The notes: generated from the sequence alone by a model not told the origin. DNA of 64,000 bases from Sphaerosporella brunnea (GCA_008704415.1 VXIS01000275.1:1-64000); one strand, 5' to 3'; numbered from the stretch's first letter, positions 11,179 through 22,249 are shown. A program made the numbers and translations.

Positions 11179-13475
11179 CTATGCTAGATCCTCCGGCCTG
11201 TGGTTGAGCCATAATATTATAAGATCTCGGGAGCCACACCTAATCGCCAGCCCAAAGGGGTTTGGCCAAATTTTTTCCTGTATGAGCCAGTCGACGATCT
11301 GATGAGCGATGTCTTGGTGCTCCATAGATACAGCGGAGTCGATACAGGTTTTTCCCACCTCATCTGGGATGAAAGGATCTGCGCCTGCATCCAATAGAAG
11401 CTTGACTGTATCCCAGTCGCCGCTTTCAGCAGTAAGCATGTAGTTTTGTTGCGCCTGCGGCCTGCTGACAACCGCTATGTCCGCTCCAGCCTCGATCAGA
11501 TACCCAACACCCTCCGTCGTGCCTTCATGCGCTGCCAGCATGAGTGGTGTTGATCCATGTTTTGCCTGGAGCTACAGATCGGCTCCCCCATCGACCAGGA
11601 GTTTTATGGCGTCCAATTGAGATTGGGCACAGTGGAGTGGTGTCCAATTGCTCCCGCAACCACCTTTATTTACGTTTGACGCGCTGCCATCTAGTAGTGT
11701 ATTAATGATATTGAGGTACCCGTCTTCAACCGCTAGGTGACTTCTTTAACGGACCGCCAAGCGGGTCTTTACTCGCTTCGGCCTCGATAAGTCTGAGAAC
11801 GGCATCGTGGTGGCCATAGCAAGCTGCCAGATGGAGTGGTGTATAGCCTGCACGGTCGATAACATCAATCATGAGTTTCAGGTGGGCAAGAATCGCGTCC
11901 AACACGGGTTTTTGTGTCCATATTACGCCGCTAGATGGAGCTGCTGGCGGCTTGCATACCAGCCTTCATTCGTTTTCCTCGTCACGCAGTTGTCATCGAG
12001 ATCGAGAAGGTATTGGACCACGGATAAGTGTCCTTCCGTGGCAGCCAAGTGCGAAAGGAATGGCCCCGCTGTATGCCGCTAGCTTTTTTTTTTCGTGGTC
12101 GGGTTGGCGAACAACCTTTAAGCAGCCACTGGATGCAGCTAGGTGCACTCAACGCCCGGCCACACCTGGAAAGAACTGAGGCAGGCCGGGCTTGAGGAAA
12201 GGCCCGATTGAGCCGGCCTGGCCACTGGGTAATCCGCCTGAACATATCTGTGCGAGTGAGAGTCATGAGGAAGCGAAAGCCAGAGCGCTCCATTGGAGAC
12301 CGTGTTTCAAGGAGATCTCATTGGATACTGGAAGTTGGGGAAAGTGGACCTCGCTGGAAAGATCCCGCACGAATGGCCTTGGAGGTGCTGCGCATGTCCG
12401 CTGAGCCAGTGCGGGTATTCAGTCGAGCAAAGATTACCCTATCAGACCGCCGCTGAAGTCTAGGTGGTTCAGCGCCAGATGCCCGTGAGTGTTTGAAGTC
12501 CTGGAGCCGTGATGGGGTCCTCGCCTCCGGCCATTCTGATCCGGCCGAGGTGGATTCCCTGCTGAAGGGGGCCAAGTCACTGGACGCAGCGGGGAAAGAA
12601 GCCGCTAAGTTAACTTGAACCTAGGGAGATAGATTTCATTTCGCTGGGGCCTTTCCAAATTCAATCTATTTACTGCAGTGGGTAATGAGGTTTGGGCGGG
12701 GTCACGGTCGTTTTTGTGAGTTGCTATGAGCGGTCGAATAACTTCGCAAAAGGCCGGCGGGCCGGCCAGATGAGACCTAGTAAAGCCTGCCCCCCGCCGG
12801 GCCACCACCCAGAACTGGCCTGCCTTCGGTAGGCTGGGCCAGTTATGGGCAAAAACGACCCAGCCGGGCCCATGCCGGGCGTTGGATGCACTGGATATGT
12901 TTCGCCGGACGTCGCCTCTATCTGACCCAGCATTATTTTCAGAAGCAGTTCCACAAACTTCAGATATCCACCCTTGGCTGCCAGGTGCAACGGACCATCT
13001 TTTTCATCCCTGTCCAGGACGTAAGTTGTTTGTCTTCGTTTTTGTCCAAGTCTTTCGCAGCCTCCTGGTCGCTGAGGAGAGCCCTGACAACATGTTCCCA
13101 ACCGCTCGCCGCCGCGTGGTGCAAAGGCGTTAGGTCGTCATGCGTCGGAGCGTTTTCCCAGCAGCGAGCCACGGTTTCTACATGCCCATTCGCCGCCGCC
13201 ATGCACAAAGCGATCCCGACATCAGAATCAGCCAATTCGACGCCGTCGTCTGTCTCGTCAAGCGCCCCGTTGTGTCCCATTTCGGAAGCCAACTTGAGTG
13301 GCTTTGCGAGCGAAACCTTCTCGGACATTTCCAAAAGCTCACGCATTATGGCTTCGTGATCATACGTTGCTGCCATCGCCAATGGCTCCTGGATATCGAA
13401 GTAGTCCGAGCCACAAGAAATTTCCAGCGCCCATAGTTCCTTTGAGATGCTCACCAGACTTAGTTTTACACACAC
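11179..13475 (-). pseudogene. ankyrin-repeat protein gene, broken and interrupted
   Basis: Read on the minus strand, ankyrin units appear in several frames. 13475-12960 encodes LTPLHHAAASGWEHVVRALL after a degenerate start. Another frame near 13000-12900 continues with GPLHLAAKGGYLKFVELLL. Near 11890-11790 is AGYTPLHLAACYGHHDAVLRL. 11541-11179 encodes a last part with MLAAHEGTTEGVGYLIEAGAD and ADPFIPDEVGKTCIDSAV. These belong to one long repeat protein that has taken frameshifts, stops and an insertion (about 12085-12885). Ankyrin proteins mediate protein binding, and in fungi they are often fused to NACHT or HET modules, but no such module is visible here. Confidence 0.75.
12085..12885. mobile_element. 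GC-rich insertion inside the ankyrin pseudogene
   Basis: Ankyrin coding similarity stops near 12890 and resumes near 12080. The DNA between is unlike the gene: it is rich in GGCCGGCC, GGGCTGG and CCGGGCCCATG words, which also occur at 43745-43870, 45040-45090 and 62365-62400. A T-run lies at the left boundary. No transposase could be read. Probably a non-autonomous element or a composite of them. Boundaries are approximate. Confidence 0.4.
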
Positions 13476-13660
13476 TGAAAGTGCACGGTATTGATCTTGG
13501 TCCGTTGTGGTATTGATTTAGTGACCCAGGATCTCGCTCCTCAAGAATTCTAACTTGAATATCCTGTTGGAGCTGGAGGTTGTCATTTGTAGATGCTTGG
13601 AGAGATGGTAGCGCTTTGGCCAATAATGTGAGGCGTACAGCAGAAAGCTTTGTCTATTCA

Positions 13661-13761
13661 CAGTGTTCTCAACAGCCAGCCCACCCGGCCGGCTGCGTTG
13701 GGCGGATGTGGGCTGATCAAAAAGCCCGGCTGGCTTTTTGGGCTGGCTACTGAGAACACTG
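13661..13761. mobile_element. 101-bp MITE with CAGTG ends
   Basis: The left end CAGTGTTCTCAACAGCCAG is mirrored at the right by the complement of CAGTGTTCTCAGTAGCCAG, with two mismatches. The centre has CCGGCTGCGTTGGGCGG and TGATCAAAAAGCCCGGC. CAG..CTG termini are common in hAT-type elements, but a clean 8-bp duplication is not seen here. Confidence 0.65.
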
Positions 13762-13873
13762 GTGTATAGACTTCGGGTGTGAAGGTGAACGGCTTGGGTA
13801 GGTGAAGGTGAAAAAGGCTTAAGTAGGTCAAGGTGTGCTTCATATACTCCCGTACTTCTTTCCAAATATCAAA

Positions 13874-13961
13874 AAGCCCCCCGTGGCCCAGTGGTACAGA
13901 CTGCTGGGAGGAATCGGCACCCCTTCACAACTGGGGTGCACCGGTTCGATTCCTGGGGCTT
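13874..13961 (+). ncRNA. tRNA-like Pol III unit, possible SINE head
   Basis: An A-box match (TGGCCCAGTGG, 13884-13894) and an exact B box (GGTTCGATTCC, 13943-13953) are correctly ordered, with 59 bases between their starts. The ends AAGCCCC and GGGGCTT are complementary. A standard cloverleaf does not fold: the T stem has two mismatches and the anticodon arm is irregular. A T6 run follows near 14010 and a T21 tract near 14050. This may be a tRNA pseudogene, a SINE-like element, or another small Pol III RNA. No second copy was noticed in the window. Confidence 0.45.
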
Positions 13962-14569
13962 CCTCGCTGCCCCCTTCACGGCTGAGGGCGGAGGGTTTTG
14001 TTTGCGATTTTTTGAGCCCTCCTCCCCCACCCCACCACCTTCATGTTTTTTTTTTTTTTTTTTTTCTGGAGGCGTCAGTCGTCAAGATCTTTTTTTCTTG
14101 ACCATTCTTTGGGCAGATGGGCAGATTGTCTCCATAAACGCCTAGAGTTGGTGGTAGTGAGGAAGCGAGCGAGCGGATATGATGCGGCGAGTGATAGTTT
14201 GTGCCCGCACGCGCTTACCGTGCATTCAATTTATCCCTTTAGTCCTTGTAGTTGAGGCTTCCCGCCCTGGTCGGCAAAGGCTTAGACCGCCCATTTTGAA
14301 GACAGGCCAGTGCATAGAAACGTCGTAGATGGACTCGCTGTCTGTTCAAATTAATATTGCGCTTGTAAATTTGTGCAGGCGAGGGTCCGATATCTCTACC
14401 TAAGCGCACCTTACAACTCTCAAAAGTTGGCATATGGAGGAGAACCGAGTACTAGCCAGTGAAACCTACCAGACCAACCATGTCTTCCCACCAACCATGT
14501 CTTCCCTCGCTCCGCCTCCAGTACATTAGACGTTACCGTTTTTTTCTGCATCCATCACAGGAGAGCCTA

Positions 14570-14925
14570 CTGTCATAAGGCAGGCAAAAAATCTGGATCC
14601 AGCCTGTTTGGAACATTGCAACTGCTGTGCTTGCACCGGAGCAAGTCCTCAAACAACAGCGAGAAGATGATATCACCAGCCGTGACCAGCGTGGCCACAT
14701 TTGCATCTCTTGACCAAAAGTCACCCTGAAACTAATCCCATTGAGGACAGCTAGGGCAATGAGGGTGTTTACCAAAAAGGACAGCGGTTAGAGCCTAGGT
14801 AGGTGCACCGCGAAACGTGCTTCAAGAGCAAGGTTTACGCTACTTTGAGATGGTGGAGTGTATTCTTGAGGCCTGCGCTGCTGAATCCAAAGCACTACGG
14901 AGAAGGTGTCAAAAAAGATCCTTCA
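14570..14925 (+). pseudogene. decayed DDE transposase fragment
   Basis: The DNA is similar over about 200 bases to 17730-17930, sharing CTGGATC(C/T)AGCCTGTTTG, GCGTGGCCACAT(T/C)TGCATCT, and CACCCTGAAACT. In translation both give RGHICI followed by HPETNPIE or HPETDPIE, the last acidic motif of Tc1/mariner-like DDE transposases. Stops interrupt this copy. A CAGTG-type repeat fragment (14938-14997) follows directly. Confidence 0.55.
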
Positions 14926-14937
14926 ATACCAGCGCTG

Positions 14938-14997
14938 GGCAGTGGCCGGCTGCGTTGGGCGGATGTGGGCTGATCAAAAAGCCCGGCTGGCTGCAGC
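14938..14997. repeat. partial copy of the CAGTG MITE
   Basis: The central part of the 13661-13761 element recurs nearly exactly (GGCCGGCTGCGTTGGGCGG followed by ATGTGGGCTGATCAAAAAG). The terminal inverted repeats are missing. Confidence 0.6.
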
Positions 14998-15209
14998 CCA
15001 CAATGACGATAAATACGACCACCGTGATGTAAACTACTGCTATGAAATGAAAAGTACATCAAGCTGTTCGCCGTGTAAAATCATGGCTAGGAGGAGATCA
15101 CTAGATAGGAGTTTAGTATAACATCACAGATGCTGATAAGTTTATCGACACCGATTGAACCCACCACTCGCAGTGGCTGGTCTTCACCGCAGATCACTCA
15201 AAGCTCTGG

Positions 15210-15332
15210 CAGTCGGGCTGGCCCGACAGCAGGCCGGGCTGTTTGGGCTGATTCAAAAAGCCCGCCGGGCTGGCTGCTTAAAGCAACCGGCCAAGCCTGC
15301 CCGGCTGTCTGGGCTGGCTACTGAGAACACTG
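15210..15332. repeat. diverged copy of the CAGTG MITE
   Basis: The right terminus GGGCTGGCTACTGAGAACACTG matches that of the 13661-13761 element except for its length, and TGATTCAAAAAGCCC matches the centre. The left end is worn. TCTATTCA follows this copy and also precedes the 13661 copy, so it may be an extra part of the repeat. Confidence 0.55.
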
Positions 15333-15339
15333 TCTATTC

Positions 15340-17370
15340 ACTGTTGTAGGCGGTGCAAGCGCAAACCCTCGAATGTACTCTTCTAAGACCGAGAACCAGC
15401 AAGCGGTGGCTGTAATGCCTCCTCGGCCGAGATATATGCGAGACAAACTTAAAATATGCAATTAGATATGCACAGACCCGGCATCACCGAAGCGGTACCA
15501 TGGAATCTGCTTTTCGTCTTCTTGTCTGGTGCCTCGCGGATGACCTCGTTTGGCGGCACTGAGAAAATCCTTGAAAGATAAATACACTAGATGAATTTCA
15601 TCCCTCACAGATTCGATAACTGTCCCAAAGACCCGGCCTGAACTCGTCACCAAAAAAAAAAGATCCAGAGTGGTAAACTTTGCAACGGGATTGATCTACC
15701 TGTTTGACAAGAATGCCGCCAAAGGCCAGGAGCGACAAAAATAAGAGGTCGGCCCTTAGGCAGCTGAGATCTTGCCATCAGCAACCTACGAGGCAGATTA
15801 GGACATTGTGTAATGGCAGGTTACTTCTGCAGAGGTCAATTGCGCGCAGCAGTTGACCAGTGACGTGCCGGATTCCTGAGGGCGAGACAAACGCTGGACC
15901 TACCACAGAAATGCCCAACTCATAACAAAAGGTCAAGGAAGGGATTGCGGAGTCCTTGATCCATAGTTATTTGTCTGCATGCAAAATCTAAAGATTATAG
16001 CCCACCCGTGTCCCGTCCGCCGCCTTCTTGAAAGTATGTCATGCATCACCTGCGGCTACCCTGAATACCAATCAACTGAAGGGAAGGAAAGGGTAAAAAG
16101 GGAAAAAATCAAAAGAAAGGGACAGGCCCGAAGCACGAAAAACTGCCATAGCCATTAAGCCCCTACTACACCCCGCCCGCAGAAACCGCAGGATAGACGG
16201 GGGCGGCCTTCTCCGGAACAACTCCGCCACTGACCGCCAGCGAAGGTGTTCCAACACAACTCCTCTCAGAGCGCCGAAGTGTACGGGTCTGTGGAGCCCA
16301 CTGACCGCGCTCCTTGAACAGGTATTCACGGCTCTGCCGTTTACCTGAGAGGCAAAACCAACGCCCCTCCGAATCGACCTTCTTGAGCTCGTTCTTGAGC
16401 TCGCCTGGTCAGTGTGAAAGATTGCATGGTGGGTGTGTGCGTGACAGCCGTTCTCGGCAAACACTCCTCCGCTCTGGGCCGACCATGGGCGGCCCATACA
16501 GAGCAAACAAACCATCGACGTAGCGCTGAATGGGGGTTTGAAGGATCATGCACGACGCATTCCTAGAAGAATAATGCATACAGGACACAGCTCACTGCGC
16601 TTAAAGGGCAGTGGGTGGCTGCAGTTGACGCTTGACACGATATCAATAAGGCGGCGGACATGATATGGGTGGGGACAAGTGGAGGGTCTGCCACAGCCTA
16701 AGCAAATGAACACCTGTGTGGTGACCACACGCCGCCCGTTCGTGATGGAGCGGCAATGCAGAGCTGTCCGAGGTCTACTGTTATGCTCCCGGCCTGAGCC
16801 CTCCGGTCAAGGAGTGTAACTTCGAACACCCCGTGACGACAACAAAAGACTCAGAACTCGACCGTTAAACACCCGTGATGAGAATCGCGCTTTTACTGCC
16901 ACTATGCTCTCCTTCTGGAACCGGTCGAGGACTGCAACTTCTCATGATAATAGAATATTGGTAGAGTACCACACCAATGAAGACGATTGAACACCCATGA
17001 CAACCGTACATTGTACATACGATCGCTCTTTTGCTGCTTCCCATGATCATGTAAACACAGGCCAGTGTAGCGACAATCGCTCTTCTACTTACTGCCACCT
17101 GCTCTCCAACGTTGCGGTCCACTTTTCCACACTGAAATTGGCGATGAATAGCTTGCGACCGTAACCACATCTTAGTCAAAAAAGTCGCCGATACTCGCTC
17201 CACAATTCCGTGGCTACACTCGCGATCGCTCAGGAACTACGCGGCGCTCCGTGCCTTCGCTTAGAGGTTCTCAGGCAGCGCTCTCCTATGGCCAGAGGGT
17301 ATTCGCTCCACAATTCCTCTGCGCTACCTTCGCTGGGCCCTTTAGGTTGCGCGACCGGGGGGGGCAGAAG
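15340..17370. other. repeat-rich intergenic DNA, no supported gene
   Basis: Open frames are short and overlap on both strands (up to 147 codons at 16515-16072). No domain is seen. A stretch at 16619-16690 resembles 27946-28025, and GTGTGGTGACCACAC lies near 16720. Both are listed separately. Confidence 0.45.
16619..16690. repeat. dispersed repeat shared with 27946-28025
   Basis: Matches include GCAGTTGACGC, ATCAATAA, AAGGCGGCGGACA and GATATGG in the same order and near-equal spacing. The function and full length are unknown. Confidence 0.55.
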
Positions 17371-17376
17371 TTCATA

Positions 17377-18193
17377 TGGTGCCGGCAGCCTTAAACCGTG
17401 ACCAAGCAGGGGGGGGTTTTGAAACACCTGTTACCCGGCTGCAATCGAGCGAGTGATTGTCAATGAGCACCCGCATCGCGATAATTCGATACGGGCGCTC
17501 CTCAATGCATAAAAAATCCACTGGCAACAGCACTCACTGAAAAACTGAAGCTGCCTTCCTCAAGCTTTAGGAACGGCGAGACCTCACACGCAAACCCCGT
17601 GCAGAATTACCTTATGGAGGAGAACAAGGCACGGTGAGGCGCAGGCTGCAGCTGGGGCGACGGTCGATGAAGAACCTGTAGCAATAACAGAGACAACATT
17701 CCAAAGGAGTTCAATGCCGTAAGGAAGATGACAATCTGGATCTAGCCTGTTTGAAACAATGCGATCGCTGCGCCAGAGGTGTGATTGCTCAAGAGCAGGA
17801 CTTCAAACAAAAGGCCCAGCCTGAAGAAGAGATCCTAAAGCGTGGCCACATCTGCATCTTCTGACCCAAACTTCACCCTGAAACTGACCCCATTGAGTAC
17901 CACTGGGGGCAACAAAGGTGTTCCCAAGGAAGAAATGTGGGTATACCCAGAGTGTGCTTCGCGAAACAACAGTTCCTTAGGGTTCCAAGGCGTATTCTGG
18001 ACGCCTACCCTGCTGGCGGTGTTTATGGAACCCAGCAATCTACCGAAAAGGTGTTAGCGCCTTAAATACGTTGAGCTTCGGCCGTTGATTGTTACGCGAG
18101 GCGTCAGAGAATATCACTCGCTCGCTTGCAGCCGGGTAACAGGTGTTTCAAAACACCCCCCTGCTTGGTCACGGTTTAAGGCTGCCGGCACCA
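17377..18193. mobile_element. 817-bp TIR element with TA target duplication
   Basis: Arms 17377-17457 and 18113-18193 are 81-bp inverted repeats starting TGGTGCCGGCAGCC, with only a few mismatches. TA flanks both ends (17375-17376 and 18194-18195). The centre holds a decayed DDE transposase segment (see 17720-18055). TA duplication and a DDE core fit the Tc1/mariner superfamily, although 81-bp ends are long for it. Internal stops make this copy non-autonomous. Confidence 0.8.
17720..18055 (+). pseudogene. DDE transposase remnant inside the TIR element
   Basis: In the plus direction, RGHICIF is followed after one stop by PKLHPETDPIEYHWG, matching the catalytic acidic residue region of fungal Tc1/mariner-like transposases, where a lysine/phenylalanine-rich LPKFHCELNPIE-type motif is usual. 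Further on, YRKGV matches the end of the helix that follows. The upstream DD residues are not visible. Confidence 0.6.
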
Positions 18194-18520
18194 TAACATA
18201 TCACTCGCAAGTACAGTCATAGCCTATCACTCACAGTTCCGGTAAATTTACGTGCGGCCTCAGCTCCGCACTTGCCGCCCCCTCCGGCGCCACGTCTGGA
18301 CAAGTTGTGTTGGTTGCTCTCCGGAATTGGTTGGTTCGAATGTGCCGCTACTCCAATTTAGGAATGCTGTACCGCAAGTCGCCACATTTGGACTAGCGCT
18401 GCGTCACCAACTTGCGATGCGTCACACACGCCAGCCACTCTTTTTGCAGATGGCATGTAGAGTACTGGTACTTTTTATAAGGGCAGGCCAGGCAAACGAA
18501 CATCTGTTGGTTTACCAGCG

Positions 18521-20696
18521 ATGGCCGATGTCGAACCCGCCTCTTATTTCTCCTCCGCCCCGCCCCTCAGTTGGAGTTTGAGCGACTTCACCGCCGCAGG
18601 CCATGCTCGATACTACTGGCTCAGCTCCCTGTCTGCCATCGAGACGTCTGGCCGGCCCTGGGACTCGCAACAGAAAAGCGTAGCCACCGACATTCTCAAC
18701 CAGGACGCCTACGACCTTTTTTTCGCACGTTTGCCGCCGAGCAGATGGGGTCGGTCGCTGTTTGTCAAGCGGACAGAGCGGCCGCAAGCGTGGGAGTGGT
18801 GTCTGCAGAAAGCGCGCAAGGATGGCACCGATGAAGCTAGGGCGAAGGTTGCCAGCGTGGCTGCAGATCCAGACTCGGGTGCGGTATATACTCCCTGCTC
18901 CCTGCCCCCCCTTTTCCTTTTCCCTCTTCTCCTGTTTTCGCTGCCCGCTTCTCAGCTGGCCCGCCCGCTTCTCCTCCCCTTTTGTTTCCTCGCTTCCCTT
19001 CTCTTTGCCCATGTTTTTTCCACGAACTGAAGCGCCGCTCGTTCGTTCGCGATCACTATTTCGCTGAGCATATCACTCCGTCGCACTCAAGCTTCGCTTG
19101 TGCGGTTGGCTCGGCATGCTCAGGCGGCGATGACCTCCCGGTTCACAGCGTCTCATCCACCACATTCGAAGCTCCGCTCCTGTGGTTTGGATTTCGTCGA
19201 GCATATTGTTCCACCGTGTCGAAGCGCCGCTCGTACGGTCGCTGCTCCTGCGGCGTTTGGCATGCTCTGACGGTGATGACCTTCCGGTTGACAGCGTCTC
19301 ATCCACCACATTCGAAGCTCCGCTCGTGTGCTCTGGATTTCGTCGAGCATATCTGTCCGTCGCATCGAAGCTCCGCTCGTGCGTTCGGCTTGCTCTGACG
19401 GCCGCCGCCGCCTCTGCCATGATGTGTTATCGCTGATGTTTTCTAGGACCAAACTAGGCCGACTAAACGGGCGAGGCAGCGCGGGCCCAGGGCGTCGGGT
19501 GCGGGTAAAGGACAGAAGGATGCTTTGAATATCATCGATATACATGGTGCTCAAGCACCTGTTACCGTTACTATCAGTAATGGGCAGAACACGGTAAATA
19601 GCGCCCTCTCTGACAGAAGGCTCTTCACATTGACTAATATCGTTCTCAGACGACCGCGACGTCACAGAAACAGTTGACCAAGACCCAGAAGCCAAAGGCG
19701 CGGAAGCTTGCCACTTGTCCGCCGGATGGTGAGACGTGGATTTTGTCCTCCGGGACCTGCGTCGAAACTCAATTGCTCAAGCACAAAGGACTTCTCCCAC
19801 AGAATTTAATCCTCGACCTATCGGACCCGACCGTCACAAAACTGTTCACGAAAAGCGAGTTGAGCGAAATTCGAACTTCGGCTAAAGACCTGCCGCCACC
19901 AAGAACTCTTCCTTCTTTGTCGGATGTCAACACCATGACCGCGCTACGATCCCTTGCCGTGGACCTCCTTCGCGGGGAACCAAATGATGTCGCCGGATGG
20001 GCCGCCTTCGTATTACTCTTTCTGTCGGTGCGCTCCTAGCATCCATTCAAGCCACCTCGCTAATCTTTCCTCAGCACCGGGTTCTACCAAAGAAGTTACG
20101 CCCACGTTCGGCATCTAGAAAAGACATACGAAAACTTCTGGTCCAACGTGTTAGACAGCGCGCTCTTACAAGGCGGGGAGATGTACGTGATGCGCGGGGA
20201 ATGCCAATCCTCGGCGATGCAAGCGCGGCTAAACGAAAATCGCGATCTCGAAGACGACGTCCAAGCGGGCGAGCGGTACGACGGCATCTTTAAACACTAC
20301 GACACGACATTCGAAGCCGGATTCTTGGAGGCTTCCCGCGACGACCTGGCTTCTCACGCACGGAAACTCCTTGCAGATTGTCGCAAAACCATACTCGCCA
20401 TGCGTGCTAGCATTGTGCATTTCAACCGCGAACACGACGATCCGGACTTACTCCGCAACGTTGAATGTGTCTCTGTTGTCACTTCTGGTAAGCATCCCCT
20501 GCGAACAACAAATCAAACATGCGCTGACGACGGAAAAGGTGTTTCGGCCCGATTGATACACATGGGTTGGGGTGGCGGACACGTTTGTTTGGTGCAACGC
20601 ACGGAGCCGGTGGTGGTGCCCAAGGATGTAAAGAACTTGCCAAAAATCTCAGACACTTTTGTGATGGTGTGGCGCGTCGTGGTTCGTGATCTATAA
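18521..20696 (+). CDS. hypothetical protein, four exons, about 435 residues
   Basis: The proposed exons are 18521-18883, 19650-20023, 20075-20487 and 20539-20696; frames join and the sum is 436 codons. The start is the ATG after a TATAA at 18476. Intron 1 is 766 bp, with acceptor TTCTCAG and branch TGACTAATA, and it contains a tandem repeat. Introns 2 and 3 are 51 bp each; intron 3 is a multiple of three, so retention would also keep the frame. The donor of intron 2 (GTCGGT) is weak and the alternative GTGCGC breaks the frame, so that junction is least sure. The protein is soluble and helical, with PPDGETWILSSGTCVE and FYQRSYAHVRHLEKTYENFW. I recognise no domain. Confidence 0.6.
19030..19400. 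repeat. imperfect tandem repeat in intron 1, about 148-bp period
   Basis: The block GATGACCT(C/T)CCGGTT(C/G)ACAG, then CGTCTCATCCACCACATTCG, occurs near 19128 and again near 19276. Shorter GAAGC(G/T)CCGCTCGT words recur between them. About two and a half units are present, within the first intron of the hypothetical gene. Confidence 0.75.
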
Positions 20697-21099
20697 AGTC
20701 GATGCGTCGTGTGATGTTCGTTCTGACAGAGAGCCCTCCTCGTTGCCAAAAAAAAAAGGATATTTTGCTTAGATGTCGTAAGGCGATTGATGCGGCGCCG
20801 AGTACACGAACGACACATGCGGAGTCGAGTGGGTGGATTAGCGATGAACGGAAGGTTAATCTGCGATGGTGAAAGCGGATGGGGGGGGGGGGGGGATTGT
20901 CACCTCAGGATGGTGGTCAATACAAACGCTGGGCACCCTCCGAACTGTACACTTACTCCTGTTTCTGTGCCGCAAGATTGCGGCGACATTGGTGGCCGAC
21001 AACTTGTATCATGGACCGAGTGCGATTTGGTGAAGCCATCTTGTGTTCGGCTTCCGATGAAATATTAGGAAAAATTTGCCCGGAAATGGGGAATAACAG

Positions 21100-21226
21100 C
21101 TTACGGTCATAGAACAACTGAAAAAACTTGGCTTTTCCCGTCCGCTCAGCTCTGGTTCGGCAGTGTTGCTCTATCCGCAGGTCAGTGTTGTGGTGGGTGG
21201 CCACTGGGAATCCCTCGTACAGTGCA
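21100..21226 (+). pseudogene. 5S rRNA pseudogene
   Basis: It is similar over its length to the intact 5S gene at 10723-10837 (TTACGGTCATAGAAC, CCCGTCCGCTCAGC, GGTGGGTGGCCAC, GGGAATCCCTCGTAC). It has insertions, lost AGTTAAGCAG (replaced by GGTTCGGCAG), and helix I no longer pairs. No T-run follows. Not expected to be functional. Confidence 0.85.
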
Positions 21227-21581
21227 GGCGGCGTAGTACCGGCAGTTTGGCGGGCACCGATGGTGGCGATGTTGACGACAATCAATTGAGCGGGGGAGCG
21301 AGCGGGGGGCTCTGAGGAAGCCGGCCGGGCTTGCGTCCACTAAGCAAGATGCGTGTCTCTGTAAAAAATAAGACGCGAGCTTCCACCGGTTGCGCAATCT
21401 CGCGAGCCCATTCAAACAGTGAGGCGATGGATTCGAAAGGCTTGGACCACACCCAAAATGATCATGGCTGTGCTGTGGCCAAGTGCCATCCGCTACCAAC
21501 TGCCTTTGAGCAGTGAGCTCGGACTGGAGCATTGGGACGCTTTCACCATGACACTGTTGGCTGTCCCCGGCCCCCAAAATC

Positions 21582-22245
21582 TTGCAACTACATACGACAG
21601 CAATGAGGAGACCAAGTAAGAGACGCATCCGATCACGAGAAGCTAGAGCGATTGGTGCCAAGCGCAGACGTCTCGCTGAGGCCGAGCCTGAATCACAGCA
21701 AATTGCCGAGCCTGTAGTCCTAGGCCTGAGTGAAGAGGTGGCTAAGGGAATAGAACAAGTCTTACGGGAGCGTGGCTTGTGGATAGACGGTGAGCCTGCA
21801 CTGTCCGCCTGCACGTCTGTGCTGGCCCACAAACCACAATACTTGCTTCTACAGTGCAGTAGCCCAAATCCATACCACAGCCAGATTTCAAGGGACAGCG
21901 GAGCCGGGCCGAAGAAGGTGGTAGAGGACTCGGGACATCTTATTATGTTCTATCCAAAAGATCATTGTGAAATGAACTGGATAGAATATTATTGGAGCGC
22001 TTGCAAGCACTGCACATATACTCTCCCCGGTATTCCACCCTCCCGCATTGTGCACTTAAAATTCACACTATCATCTCTCAGAACTCCGTGAGGTTCTTCC
22101 AGAAGCGTTGGGATCCGTTTAAACCATCGCTCATTTTCAAGTATTGAAGACGCACCCGGCGCATCATCCAAGCCTACCGGGACGGAGCCACGTTTGGTGA
22201 CAAGCAGTATAAGGAATGGGTGTACAAGAATCATCGGCGAGTTTC
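21582..22245 (+). pseudogene. DDE transposase fragment, Tc1/mariner-like
   Basis: A 169-codon open frame (21582-22091) starts with a basic stretch (RRPSKRRIRSREARAIGAKR) and later reads GHLIMFYPKDHCEMNWIEYYW. This corresponds to the last catalytic motif of fungal DDE transposases of this type, with tryptophan in place of the usual proline before IE. Other frames continue with VRFFQKRW and RRIIQAYRDGA, then YKEWVYKNHRRV, the normal order of the C-terminal part. The central catalytic region is largely missing and the frame changes, so this is a relic. It belongs to the same broad family as the 14.6 and 17.8 kb fragments. Confidence 0.65.
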
Positions 22246-22249
22246 ACAA

